Below, piece by piece: positions 1 through 6,727 of a stretch of DNA of 6,776 nt. This stretch comes from an uncultured Rhodopirellula sp. (GTDB taxonomy: Bacteria > Planctomycetota > Planctomycetia > Pirellulales > Pirellulaceae): contig CAJXTM010000204.1 in NCBI GenBank assembly GCA_913061385.1, forward strand, positions 1 through 6,776, given 5' to 3'. Position 1 is the first letter of the stretch. Each line of letters starts with the position of its first letter. The notes below the pieces were generated by a model, which did no database searches, was not told the origin of the DNA, and worked only from the letters and a program-made list of their open reading frames with translations. The translations under genes and the position numbers were made by a program.

Positions 1-2757
1 CAACAAAGCGTCCCGCCACGATTCGACTTCAAGGCGGCGGCGATTCATCCGCCATAGCAAGCGGTTCGCAGGATCAATTTCGTTGCCCTTATCATTGTGG
101 TTGCTTGATAACTGGTAGGCCGCTGAAAGCATAATGCGTCGGTGTAGCCATTTGAGTGACCACCCATGGTTCATGAATTGGACGGCAAGCGTATCAAGCA
201 GTTGTGGATGCGAAGGTGGTTCACCTTGGGTTCCGAAATTGCTGGGTGTGGCTACCAAGCCTTTTCCGAAGTGATGTTGCCAAACACGATTGACAATGAC
301 TCGTGCGGTGAGTGGGTTATTGCGGGAAGCGATATCATTAGCCAATGCGAGACGCCCACTTCCTTCGTTGTAGTTCGCGCGTTCGGAGCCAGCGAGGATA
401 CGTAAGAAGCGGCGCGGTGCCTCTTCTCCTTGTCGGGCCGGATCTCCACGAACATAAACATTCAGATTCGCTGTCCCAGAGTCCTGAACAATATGTGCCA
501 TCGGTAAAGGACTCGGTAACGCCGCCTTTGCAGCGGTGATCTCGTTGTCCAAAGCTTCAAGCTCGAATGTTTGCGCGGCGTTTAGGCGGCCAGCTAAATC
601 TTTGTCATTGAGCGTGAATAAGCCGGATGCGGAGAATACTCGTTTGATGAGTTCTTTGCGTGCGCGAAGTTCGGGCGATTCCTTTTTCGGGGACAAGTCA
701 GATGGTACTTGTGTGTAGATACGGAATTCAATGCTGCCGTCACCACTGCCATCTAGACCACCCTTTGCCAGGAATTTGGTCATTCCATGCGGTAATTCGT
801 ATTCGATCACGGAGAGAGCGTGGCTTCCGATCCCAATTGGATACGTTTTACCTGCGATTGACAGAGGCTGGCCTGCGGAGTTCAGGTTTTTACGGACGGA
901 ACTGTGATCAGTTGTTGCACTTATCCATGTGAGATCAAGTAATGATTTTTCACCGGCGTCGCTAACGAGGCGCGGGTTGATCCAGTCACCCCAGTCTGAG
1001 CTAATGCCATCCCCTGCATCTGTGATGACGAGGAACAGGCGCTTTGCACCTTCAAGATCAACTTCAATATTGATGAGTGGCCGCGACCGATCGACACGTT
1101 TGCTGGTGAAGGTTGGTGTGCCTGTTGCTGTGTCCTGATGTAGTTTTCCATCCCGCTCGTCCAGGCAATAGTTGAGCTGAGTTGCAAATGTGTTTGCAGC
1201 CGCTTTTACCTCAGCCGTTAATTTTTCTGATTTGCCATCAGCTTCGGGCAGCGTCATCCATGCTTTAAGCGACGGTACAGATTCAAGGTATTTGTTATTG
1301 GGTGCAAGGAATTTATTCCAACGGTCAATCCAATCTTTACGAAGTCCAAGCTCGTCAGCAAGTGTTTCGAGTTTTGCCTGTTTGTCCGTTGCCTTGCGCT
1401 GTCGGTATTTCCAAACCGCAGACATATACTGAGGGATTGCATCCCGTTGATGTTCAGCGATTTCGCTTTTGCGTTGGTTTCGGTAGTTTTTCGCTTCGCC
1501 TTCTTTCTGCTTGACGACGCTCTCTGCAGCCTTGAACGTGTTAACGACTTCTTGTGGTGCCAGAGGTTTATCCACCATCTTTGTATTATGAAAAACACCC
1601 GCCAACGAGTAGTAGTCCTGTGTTGGGATGGGATCGAATTTGTGGTCGTGGCACCGGGCGCAGCTGACGGTAAGTCCGAGCATGCCCCGGGTAACCGTAT
1701 CAATGCGGTCATCCAATTCGTCTGCCTGCGCTTGCGCTTTATCAGAGTTTTTGTAGTAAATCGCGCCGAGGCCCAGGATGCCCAGTCCGGCGAAACGTTC
1801 TCTTGGTTCGGTCTCTTCGTCCAGCAGCAGATCGCCGGCGAGCTGGTGCTTGATGAACTCGTTGTAGGGCATATCTTGATTGAGGGCATTGATTACCCAG
1901 TCGCGGTACTCATGGGCATGAGCACGACGTCGCACTCCAAAGGTGTGGGCTTGGTCTTCGGCGTAGCGGGCGACGTCGAGCCAGTGTCTGCCCCAACGCT
2001 CGCCGTAGTGTGTTGATGACAGTAACCGATGTATGACGTTTTCATACGCGTCGTCGGGAGTAGTGATCTGCAAGTCGGCCAGGAATTTGTCTGTTTCATC
2101 AGGGGTTGGTGGTAGACCCGTCAAGTCAAACGTTGCGCGTCGAAGAAGATGACGTGCGGAGGCTTGTTTGACCGGTTGCAATCCTGCCTCTTCCAGACGG
2201 GCCATGATGAAACGATCAATTTCATTGTTCGCCCAGGCTGAATTTTCGTTCGCTGGCGGCATGGCCGTCGTTGGTTGTGTGAAAGACCAAAAGTCCTTGC
2301 TTTTTACAAAGTCAATGGTGGGTCGAGCAATGCTCTCGCCTCCGTCTCTTGGATCAAACGCGCCTCGCTGAATCCACACCCTGAAGTCGTCGATTACCTT
2401 TAGCGATAACTTGCCAGACGGGGGCATCTCGAAGTCTTCGTGCGTTAATGCACCCAACAGAAGGCTGTCTTGGGGAGATGCCGGTGAAACCGCGGCACCA
2501 CTGTCACCGCCCGTTAATATTCCTTGGCGAGTGTCCAGCAGCAGGCCGCCTTTTAGTTTGTTGCCCGCCTTCGCTGCCGCAGAATGGCAGGAGTAGCAAT
2601 GTTCGACCAGCACGGGCCTGATCTTGGTCTCAAAATATTCGAGTTCTGCTGCGTTGTCTGCATGTGTCACAGAGCTCCAGAGCACGCATGAGGTTAGTAC
2701 TGCGATTGCCGTCCTGAGAGTTGGGACGCGGAGAGGAACCACGGTGTCAGTGTCCAT
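1..2757 (-). CDS. Planctomycete PSD1-type protein (cytochrome c-like + DUF1549 + NPCBM-like + DUF1553), 3' end missing
   Basis: One uninterrupted minus-strand frame of 919 codons runs off the left edge, so the C-terminus is missing. The N-terminus has a hydrophobic export segment (about residues 16-30, possible cleavage after Ala33; LTSC at 21-24 could instead be a lipobox). A planctomycete cytochrome-c-like domain follows (about 40-135) with haem motif CYSCH (54-58) and MPP (111-113) as possible axial Met. The DUF1549 region (about 174-391) includes GERWGRHWLDVARY and a second CxxCH, CARCH (366-370). Residues 405-480 are charged and probably helical. Residues 557-683 resemble an NPCBM carbohydrate-binding module (ITDAGDGISSDWGDW, then GIGSHA). 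DUF1553 begins near 795 (NPLTARVIVNRVWQHHFG, NFGTQGEPPSHP) and is cut after MNRRRLEVE; perhaps 100-150 residues are missing. Biochemical function is unknown. Export and possible c-type haem suggest an envelope redox or polysaccharide-linked role (inference). The start is uncertain: ATG at 2757 or in-frame ATG at 2772, neither with a clear Shine-Dalgarno. Confidence 0.93.
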   Translation of the reverse strand, partial: MDTDTVVPLRVPTLRTAIAVLTSCVLWSSVTHADNAAELEYFETKIRPVLVEHCYSCHSAAAKAGNKLKGGLLLDTRQGILTGGDSGAAVSPASPQDSLLLGALTHEDFEMPPSGKLSLKVIDDFRVWIQRGAFDPRDGGESIARPTIDFVKSKDFWSFTQPTTAMPPANENSAWANNEIDRFIMARLEEAGLQPVKQASARHLLRRATFDLTGLPPTPDETDKFLADLQITTPDDAYENVIHRLLSSTHYGERWGRHWLDVARYAEDQAHTFGVRRRAHAHEYRDWVINALNQDMPYNEFIKHQLAGDLLLDEETEPRERFAGLGILGLGAIYYKNSDKAQAQADELDDRIDTVTRGMLGLTVSCARCHDHKFDPIPTQDYYSLAGVFHNTKMVDKPLAPQEVVNTFKAAESVVKQKEGEAKNYRNQRKSEIAEHQRDAIPQYMSAVWKYRQRKATDKQAKLETLADELGLRKDWIDRWNKFLAPNNKYLESVPSLKAWMTLPEADGKSEKLTAEVKAAANTFATQLNYCLDERDGKLHQDTATGTPTFTSKRVDRSRPLINIEVDLEGAKRLFLVITDAGDGISSDWGDWINPRLVSDAGEKSLLDLTWISATTDHSSVRKNLNSAGQPLSIAGKTYPIGIGSHALSVIEYELPHGMTKFLAKGGLDGSGDGSIEFRIYTQVPSDLSPKKESPELRARKELIKRVFSASGLFTLNDKDLAGRLNAAQTFELEALDNEITAAKAALPSPLPMAHIVQDSGTANLNVYVRGDPARQGEEAPRRFLRILAGSERANYNEGSGRLALANDIASRNNPLTARVIVNRVWQHHFGKGLVATPSNFGTQGEPPSHPQLLDTLAVQFMNHGWSLKWLHRRIMLSAAYQLSSNHNDKGNEIDPANRLLWRMNRRRLEVESWRDALL

Positions 2758-2817
2758 GAGGGTGGGGTGCATGGAGGGAAGGAGGCGGGGTACTGCAGCG
2801 AAACCACTGCGTAATAA

Positions 2818-2845
2818 ATTATACCCTTGAATACCCTACAGCTAA
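2818..2845 (-). promoter_or_regulatory. Candidate sigma70-like promoter for the PSD1-type gene
   Basis: Read on the minus strand, a perfect TATAAT lies at 2823-2818. It is preceded, after a 16-base spacer, by TTAGCT at 2845-2840, a 3/6 match to TTGACA. The -10 lies 46 to 61 bases ahead of the two candidate start codons. GGGTAT occurs twice just here (GGGTATTCAAGGGTATAAT). The -35 match is poor and planctomycete promoter consensus is not well defined, so this is only a candidate. Confidence 0.3.
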
Positions 2846-2952
2846 CAGATCACTGCGTCCGCATTACCGCGTTGGTCTCATTGTTTTGGCCTATTTATGG
2901 TCATGTTGCCTGATCTTTGGTCCACATTGTGCCTTGTTGTTGGCTCATTGAC

Positions 2953-3001
2953 CTGCCAGTCCCATCTCCCGCGTCGATTCGTAACCCGGATGGGCGGGCA
3001 G
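2953..3001 (-). terminator. Candidate imperfect hairpin downstream of the lipoprotein gene
   Basis: CTGCC (2953-2957) pairs with GGCAG (2997-3001), and CCCATC (2961-2966) pairs with GATGGG (2989-2994). That gives 11 base pairs with a 3/2-base internal loop and a 22-base apical loop. It lies about 80 bases past the lipoprotein stop codon. No T-run follows it on the minus strand, so a classic intrinsic terminator is unlikely. It could be a processing or factor-dependent site, or chance. Confidence 0.25.
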
Positions 3002-3079
3002 TTTGGAATAGTACAAATTGTATTCGAGGAGCGTCATTGAATCAAAGAACGACTGATGATCAGTTAGATCGCAAGCAAG

Positions 3080-3301
3080 CTACTTGGGTTGGTTGAGACT
3101 GCTTGGGCCTTCATTAACGAGAATGCGGTCTTCTTCACATGCCCTGCAACCAATCGCTGGATCTTGTGGGATTCCGTAGAAATCAGTGGGTTCAATGTTG
3201 CCTGAATCGTCAAGTGCGTGGGCGAGATCGCACCCAGATAATAGGCAGGCTGATATTGAGATCAACGAGATAATAGCGAAGGTACGAATGATTTTGTTCA
3301 C
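3080..3301 (-). CDS. Small predicted lipoprotein, 73 aa, unknown function
   Basis: The product starts MNKIIRTF, with Lys3 and Arg6, then a hydrophobic stretch (8-21) and the lipobox LSGC (21-24). It should be lipidated at Cys24 after signal peptidase II cleavage. Asp25 follows that Cys; in enterobacteria Asp at +2 favours inner-membrane retention, but whether this holds in planctomycetes is unknown. The mature part is only about 50 residues and is polar, with one CxxC motif (Cys52-Arg-Ala-Cys55) in an acidic context. The start is GTG (3301-3299), supported by AGGA seven bases upstream (AGGAACCAACT before GTG). The stop is TAG. I do not recognise the family. The signal sequence, lipobox and Shine-Dalgarno together make a real gene likely despite its size. 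Flanking spacers of 516 and 322 bases suggest it stands alone. Confidence 0.75.
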   Translation of the reverse strand: MNKIIRTFAIISLISISACLLSGCDLAHALDDSGNIEPTDFYGIPQDPAIGCRACEEDRILVNEGPSSLNQPK

Positions 3302-3817
3302 AGTTGGTTCCTATGTCGTGAGAGTCGATGTCAAGTAGCATGGAAACGCTGTGTTGCTGGATTTGTTAGGAAGGTTTCTGTTTTTTGAAGAGCTTATTGC
3401 TCACCGTTTGAAGTGATTGGCGTCATTTACTATCCTTGGCTGTTCTCACAGCAATTGCCTTGAATGGCAGACCTCCATTGGCACGCCGCGTTGCGAAGAA
3501 TTCTGAATTGGGTGTGATGGGGTAATGCCTGCGTACGAGTTGTTGCTTGATTTCGTTGCTTGATTTCGTTGCTTGATTTCGTGGGTGATGAGCGGGGGAC
3601 CGGATGTGATATCGGGAACGCGAGAGAATGCGGTGGTAAGTCTGGTTCGAAAAGCCGAACTTTGGATGGAATTGGAAAAGGGGCTTGCCGCGTATGTTCG
3701 CGGTATCTCGTTGTACTGGAATCTGCGTCACCGGCAAAACTGAAAGTTGTGACCGCCCAAAACAAAAACAAGTCTCTGGCGATAATGAATGACTTGACAG
3801 CCCAAAACGGAAAGACG
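3302..3817. other. Repeat-rich intergenic spacer
   Basis: This 516-base gap separates the beta-propeller gene from the lipoprotein gene. Two overlapping minus-strand frames and one plus-strand frame stay open for about 400 bases here. Their translations are rich in Arg, Ser, His and Pro, have no domain I recognise and lack good starts, so I treat it as non-coding. It holds a 45-bp imperfect repeat (3725-3837), a 13-bp triplet repeat (3542-3580) and two small perfect hairpins: GTTCG/CGAAC (3645-3660) and CCGCG/CGCGG (3688-3703). No rho-independent terminator was seen after the beta-propeller stop. Confidence 0.6.
3542..3580. repeat. 13-bp tandem repeat, 3 copies
   Basis: The unit GTTGCTTGATTTC occurs three times head to tail without mismatch (3542-3554, 3555-3567, 3568-3580), followed by GT of a fourth. 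It lies in the non-coding spacer. Exact identity of the copies suggests recent slippage expansion, so copy number may vary between strains. Confidence 0.95.
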
Positions 3818-3837
3818 TCACTTTCCAAAACTGAAAG
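3725..3837 (-). repeat. Degenerate 45-bp direct repeat with about 23-bp sub-period
   Basis: On the minus strand, blocks 3814-3770 and 3769-3725 align without gaps at 30 of 45 positions by my count; both contain GTTTTGGGCNGTCA. A T-rich 12-mer (CTTTCAGTTTTG or variants) occurs at 3837-3826, 3814-3803, 3769-3758 and 3746-3735, with spacings of 23, 45 and 23 bases. Three to four bases after each copy comes GTGAC or GTCA. The first and last 12-mers are identical. The first lies inside the final codons of the beta-propeller gene (the Ser-Phe-Ser-Phe part), so the repeat crosses the stop codon at 3820-3818. Confidence 0.7.
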
Positions 3838-5218
3838 AATAGACCTTTGCCCGCTCAATAGCGATTTTCAGTTTGATCTTCCCATTGTTTGCGTTAGGGG
3901 CCAGTTCGATGGGTGTATCAGATACGGACTCGCGGATCGAGATTGGGTTCACAATGGGGTTGCCGTCAGTGTTGAGGATTGTGACTACCACCGACCCGCC
4001 TGTTTGGACGTCAGCACTGATTTGTAACGTGGTTGAGGATTGTGGGATCTCGGTGGTGGTGATGATCGCAGGTTTATCGGGGGACAGTTGTTCGTATCCG
4101 GCGAAACCGTCGGGTCTGAGTGTTGCCAAGGATAAATTCCCAGTCCGCCAGCCATAGTGGTAATAGTCACTTCCGCCGTAGTACAATCGAATTCCATCTT
4201 CGAGGAAGATCGGATACGCGCAGGCATAGACACACCCGTAGTCGTAATCCAACACACGCTCCGAGCAGGGGATCAAGGGTTCGCCGGGGGCAATCCGATT
4301 CCATGTTTTTGAATCGGGGCTCCATGCAAGTTCCGTCCACACTCGGTCGACGGGACGCTGGGCGTGGATGGCGACGAGGCCTAGATAAACACCGCCGTGA
4401 AAGAAGACGGGCATTGAGTAAGGTTGCAGCGGTTTTTGTGTCGCTGCTAATATGACGCCAGTATTTTGCCAGTTTTTAAAATCGCTGCTTTGAATGCGCG
4501 TGACCTGTCTGCCCAGCGGTCCCCAGGTCCGCGTGATGCCAACATAATGGCGTGTCTGGCGGTTCCAGAACAGGTTGTTGTGCGTATCGCCAGCGACTTT
4601 GCCAAGACCGGAAAGTTTTCGAGGTTTGCTCCAATGCAATCCGTCAGCAGAGTAGCTTGTGGAGACGCCTTGCATTAGCATTTTGTAGCGACGGGCGGAG
4701 TTTGACTCGTGTGAATCTTTGGTGATGCCAGCTCCGTGAGGACCTCGCCAAATAATGTTATTTGCGGTTGTGCCTTCAAAATCGACCAAGCCCAGCGATG
4801 GCTTGGTCCATACGATTCCGTCCTTGGAAGTTGCGTAGCAAATTCCCATTTCGCGATTGGACGGAGGCCGATATCGCTTCGCGTCCCGTTGGCCGCGTGT
4901 CATGCCGCGTGAGGAGTGGTCGACGATGAATGGGCTATACCAGCATTTATAAATCTGGGCTTCGTGATCAAAGATCACATTGCCGTAAAGATTGTCGAAA
5001 CGCTTCTCCCATGGTTTGTCCTCTGTAAACAGAGGGTTTGCTGGATGTTTCGTTACCGTTCCGGTCGCGAGTTTGGCGTTTTCGGTGCTTGCGATGATGC
5101 GACTGTCCAAAACAAGATAACGGTTTCGGGCTGTTTCCGCTGCACCATCCGCGGCGTGACTTGTGCTGATTGGGGCGAGGGGTATGGCAAGAAGGACAAA
5201 GAGGGGGAGGATTTTCAT
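3818..5218 (-). CDS. Secreted five-bladed beta-propeller protein, GH32/GH43-like superfamily, 466 aa
   Basis: The chosen start (ATG at 5218) gives a clear signal peptide: MKILPLFVLLAIPLAP, with cleavage probably after Ser-His-Ala (20-22). The mature part starts with a segment typical of this planctomycete family, RYLVLDSRIIASTENA (33-48), then KHPANPLF (57-64). Blade-like repeats of the form S-x-D-G-x-x-W follow: SKDGIVWTKP (131-140), SADGLHWSKP (190-199), SSDFKNW (244-250) and SPDSKTWNRI (300-309). GDTHNNLFWN (210-219) and KMLMQGVS (179-186) are further propeller features. Residues 390-466 look like a small C-terminal beta-sandwich ending VYSFSFG. The fold matches glycosidase families that cleave or bind sugars, but I cannot assign catalytic acids or a substrate. 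Only a weak AGG five bases ahead of the ATG serves as Shine-Dalgarno. The frame stays open 132 codons further upstream, to 5614, but that part looks non-coding. Confidence 0.85.
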   Translation of the reverse strand: MKILPLFVLLAIPLAPISTSHAADGAAETARNRYLVLDSRIIASTENAKLATGTVTKHPANPLFTEDKPWEKRFDNLYGNVIFDHEAQIYKCWYSPFIVDHSSRGMTRGQRDAKRYRPPSNREMGICYATSKDGIVWTKPSLGLVDFEGTTANNIIWRGPHGAGITKDSHESNSARRYKMLMQGVSTSYSADGLHWSKPRKLSGLGKVAGDTHNNLFWNRQTRHYVGITRTWGPLGRQVTRIQSSDFKNWQNTGVILAATQKPLQPYSMPVFFHGGVYLGLVAIHAQRPVDRVWTELAWSPDSKTWNRIAPGEPLIPCSERVLDYDYGCVYACAYPIFLEDGIRLYYGGSDYYHYGWRTGNLSLATLRPDGFAGYEQLSPDKPAIITTTEIPQSSTTLQISADVQTGGSVVVTILNTDGNPIVNPISIRESVSDTPIELAPNANNGKIKLKIAIERAKVYSFSFGK

Positions 5219-5615
5219 GTGCCTAGTGTTACTTGCGTGCGTGCAGGAATGGGTTAACGCTGATGAGTTCATATCACACGCCCAATAGTATGGTGAGGAC
5301 GTGGCTTTGCGGATCAAGTTTACGTTTGTTCGGGAAATGAGTGTTGTCTTTGATCGGTGATAGTGCTGCGTATTGTAATGTTGATAGGTTGCACGTGCCG
5401 GTCGGTTTTGGTTTGGTGCGGGAGGGATCGTTGAACACCCTGACGTGCTCACCATTGGAAGTCCGGTCGGTTCATCACACGCGTTATTGTCCTCGTGCAT
5501 GGAGGATCTTGTGAGGGAGTCGCCACGAGGCTTTGGCTTTATGTTGACATTCTGCTGTGTTGGGGTGACAGGCGGAGTTGGATGGAACTCACGGATCTGT
5601 GGTCCAAGCTTCATT

Positions 5616-5652
5616 CGAGGTGATTGTTATCGAGGTGATTGTTATCGAGGTG
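5616..5652. repeat. 15-bp tandem repeat, about 2.5 copies
   Basis: The unit CGAGGTGATTGTTAT occurs at 5616-5630 and 5631-5645 with no mismatch, and its first seven bases recur at 5646-5652. It lies about 60 bases past the stop of the YwqK-like gene. It is probably simple slippage in a spacer. Confidence 0.9.
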
Positions 5653-5665
5653 TCGCATGAATTGA

Positions 5666-5677
5666 GGACTGCAGTCC
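5666..5677. other. Perfect 12-bp palindrome downstream of the YwqK-like gene
   Basis: GGACTGCAGTCC is a perfect palindrome about 40 bases past the stop codon at 5716. As RNA it could fold only as a 4-bp stem with a TGCA tetraloop, and no T-run follows. It could be a protein-binding site or chance; a terminator role is doubtful. Confidence 0.3.
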
Positions 5678-5715
5678 GTGTAGGATGTTTGGATTGTTGC
5701 TGGGTTTGCTGTGTT

Positions 5716-6727
5716 CTATTCGCGGGGCGTGTCGATGAATGCCCCCTGTTGGTTGAGGTAACCCCAACGCTTTTCTCGTTTGAAATACTCACGGCCTGTA
5801 TCATGCTTGATGTGGCGAACAGGCATTCCTTGATCGTAATGCCAAGTCTCGCGAGCAATGTCCTGCTCTGTTTTTTTTGAACCAGTGAGAAAACGTGTCT
5901 GTTTGGTGACTGAACCAGACTCATCAAAAATTTCACGACTCACTAACTGCCCATCTGGTTTGTAATACTCACGAGTAGCGATAGCACCGTTGGTGTAATG
6001 GGTTCGGCGGGTCGCCTTTTTTGTCACATTTAGGTCATGCCTTCGAGACAAAACGCCCGCGGTATACCACTCGCGGCGGATAACGCCATCGTGGAGGTGA
6101 ATGGTTTCAATGAGCCCTTCTTTTTTGCGGTTCCACGTCCACGCGAAATTAGCAGGGGTTTCGCTGAGAACGTTGAGTTTGCCGATTGGGAGTTTGATTG
6201 GTAGTGAGGGTTCACTCTCCAGTCCCGAGTGTTCGATCGCGATTGCCCGCCAAACGCCAGATTGCTCTAACGTGAACGATTGCCCGGCAATGATAGGCGT
6301 TTTGGTGACACGCTTTTGATTTAGTGAGAGATGGTAACCAAATGTTTCGCGGTGATTCTCGCCGGGTAAAAGTTCAATCGCAGTTTTTGTTACGCGAAGA
6401 TGGGGACGATCAGGTCGGCGGACGACGACCAAGTGCATATCCGTCATCCGTTGTCGCATTAGGGGAGAAGCGAGGTTGTTAACAGCCTTGGTGAGCGCGG
6501 TGTGTGGGGCTCCGAGAGACTGGAACTGCTTATCGGTAAGGCAGCGGGCCGCGAAGGACGTGACGATCTGATTTTGACGCAGACTGGAGCCCTCGGTGTT
6601 GAATGCGTTACGAGTCAAACCGGCAAAACGAATGGCAGTTCTACGCTTGTATTGAATCACTTCGCGACGTACAACAATTTCACCCTGCTCGGGAAATCCG
6701 GCCGTAGACGTAACGTTGATGTAGTCA
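5716..6727 (-). CDS. Protein with C-terminal YwqK/MORN_2-like repeats and WG-like motif, 5' end missing
   Basis: About 336 genomic residues are present; the true start is lost where the contig ends at 6727. The frame continues into adapter sequence, where a GTG at 6756 would give a false start. Numbering from that GTG, the genomic part begins at residue 11. Residues 13-50 (INVTSTAGFP, GEIVVRREVIQYKR, FAGLTRNAF) form a small beta-type segment of a kind seen in modular surface or structural proteins. Residues 160-190 (SGVWRAIAIEHSGLESE) resemble the end of a fibronectin-III-like domain. From about 215 come Y-x-x-G-x-(L/I/V)-type repeats of the MORN_2/YwqK kind (LHDGVIRREWYTAGVL, YTNGAIATREYY, PDGQLVSREIF, WHYDQGMPVR). 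The tail WGYLNQQGAF (331-340) resembles a WG repeat. Despite the family's 'antitoxin' label, no toxin partner is visible, and the role here is unknown. The stop is TAG. Confidence 0.8.

Larger units (their letters stand above)
2758..3079. other. Intergenic spacer between the lipoprotein gene and the PSD1-type gene
   Basis: I find no convincing coding sequence on either strand in these 322 bases. It contains the candidate promoter near the PSD1-type start and an imperfect hairpin near its middle, both listed separately. Nothing resembling a tRNA or small-RNA gene was recognised. The length suggests that the PSD1-type gene is transcribed independently of the lipoprotein gene upstream. Confidence 0.6.
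5219..5715. other. Intergenic spacer upstream of the beta-propeller gene
   Basis: These 497 bases hold no gene I can support. The minus frame of the beta-propeller gene stays open through most of it, but the translation (rich in Thr, Ser, Pro, His and Asn) precedes a good signal peptide and looks like untranslated leader. Small elements seen are a 15-bp tandem repeat (5616-5652), the palindromes GGACTGCAGTCC (5666-5677) and GCACGTGC (5391-5398), and a 10-bp direct repeat CCGGTCGGTT at 5398-5407 and 5463-5472. No convincing -35/-10 pair was found. Confidence 0.55.

Noticed and set aside
1254..1889. Second minus-strand frame of 211 codons
   Set aside because: It is a frame-shifted reading of the same gene (very rich in Thr, Ser, Arg and Lys). 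The main frame is uninterrupted and carries the family motifs.
1447..2016. Plus-strand frame of 189 codons
   Set aside because: It lies opposite the DUF1549 region of the PSD1-type gene, whose minus-strand translation is clearly the real one.
3329..3334. TTGACA (minus strand) upstream of the lipoprotein gene as a -35 box
   Set aside because: No -10-like hexamer lies 15-19 bases downstream; that position overlaps the Shine-Dalgarno (GGAACC).
3390..3402. GAGC/GCTC hairpin beside a run of six T as a terminator
   Set aside because: The T-run precedes the hairpin on the plus strand and reads as A on the minus strand, so it has the wrong order for termination of the minus-strand genes.
3430..3858. 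Minus-strand frame of 142 codons with FWAV repeats, and an overlapping frame of 132 codons
   Set aside because: The longer one starts at TTG inside the beta-propeller gene. The compositions are atypical of protein, the two frames overlap almost completely on the same strand, and neither has a recognised domain. Better explained by the DNA repeat.
5219..5614. N-terminal extension of the beta-propeller gene, 132 extra in-frame codons
   Set aside because: A strong signal peptide begins at the internal ATG (5218). An N-terminal extension of 132 low-complexity residues before it would prevent export and has no family resemblance.
5872..5879. Run of eight T (A8 on the coding strand) within the YwqK-like gene as a frameshift or programmed slippage site
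   Set aside because: The reading frame continues normally with YwqK-like repeats on both sides, so no frameshift is needed.
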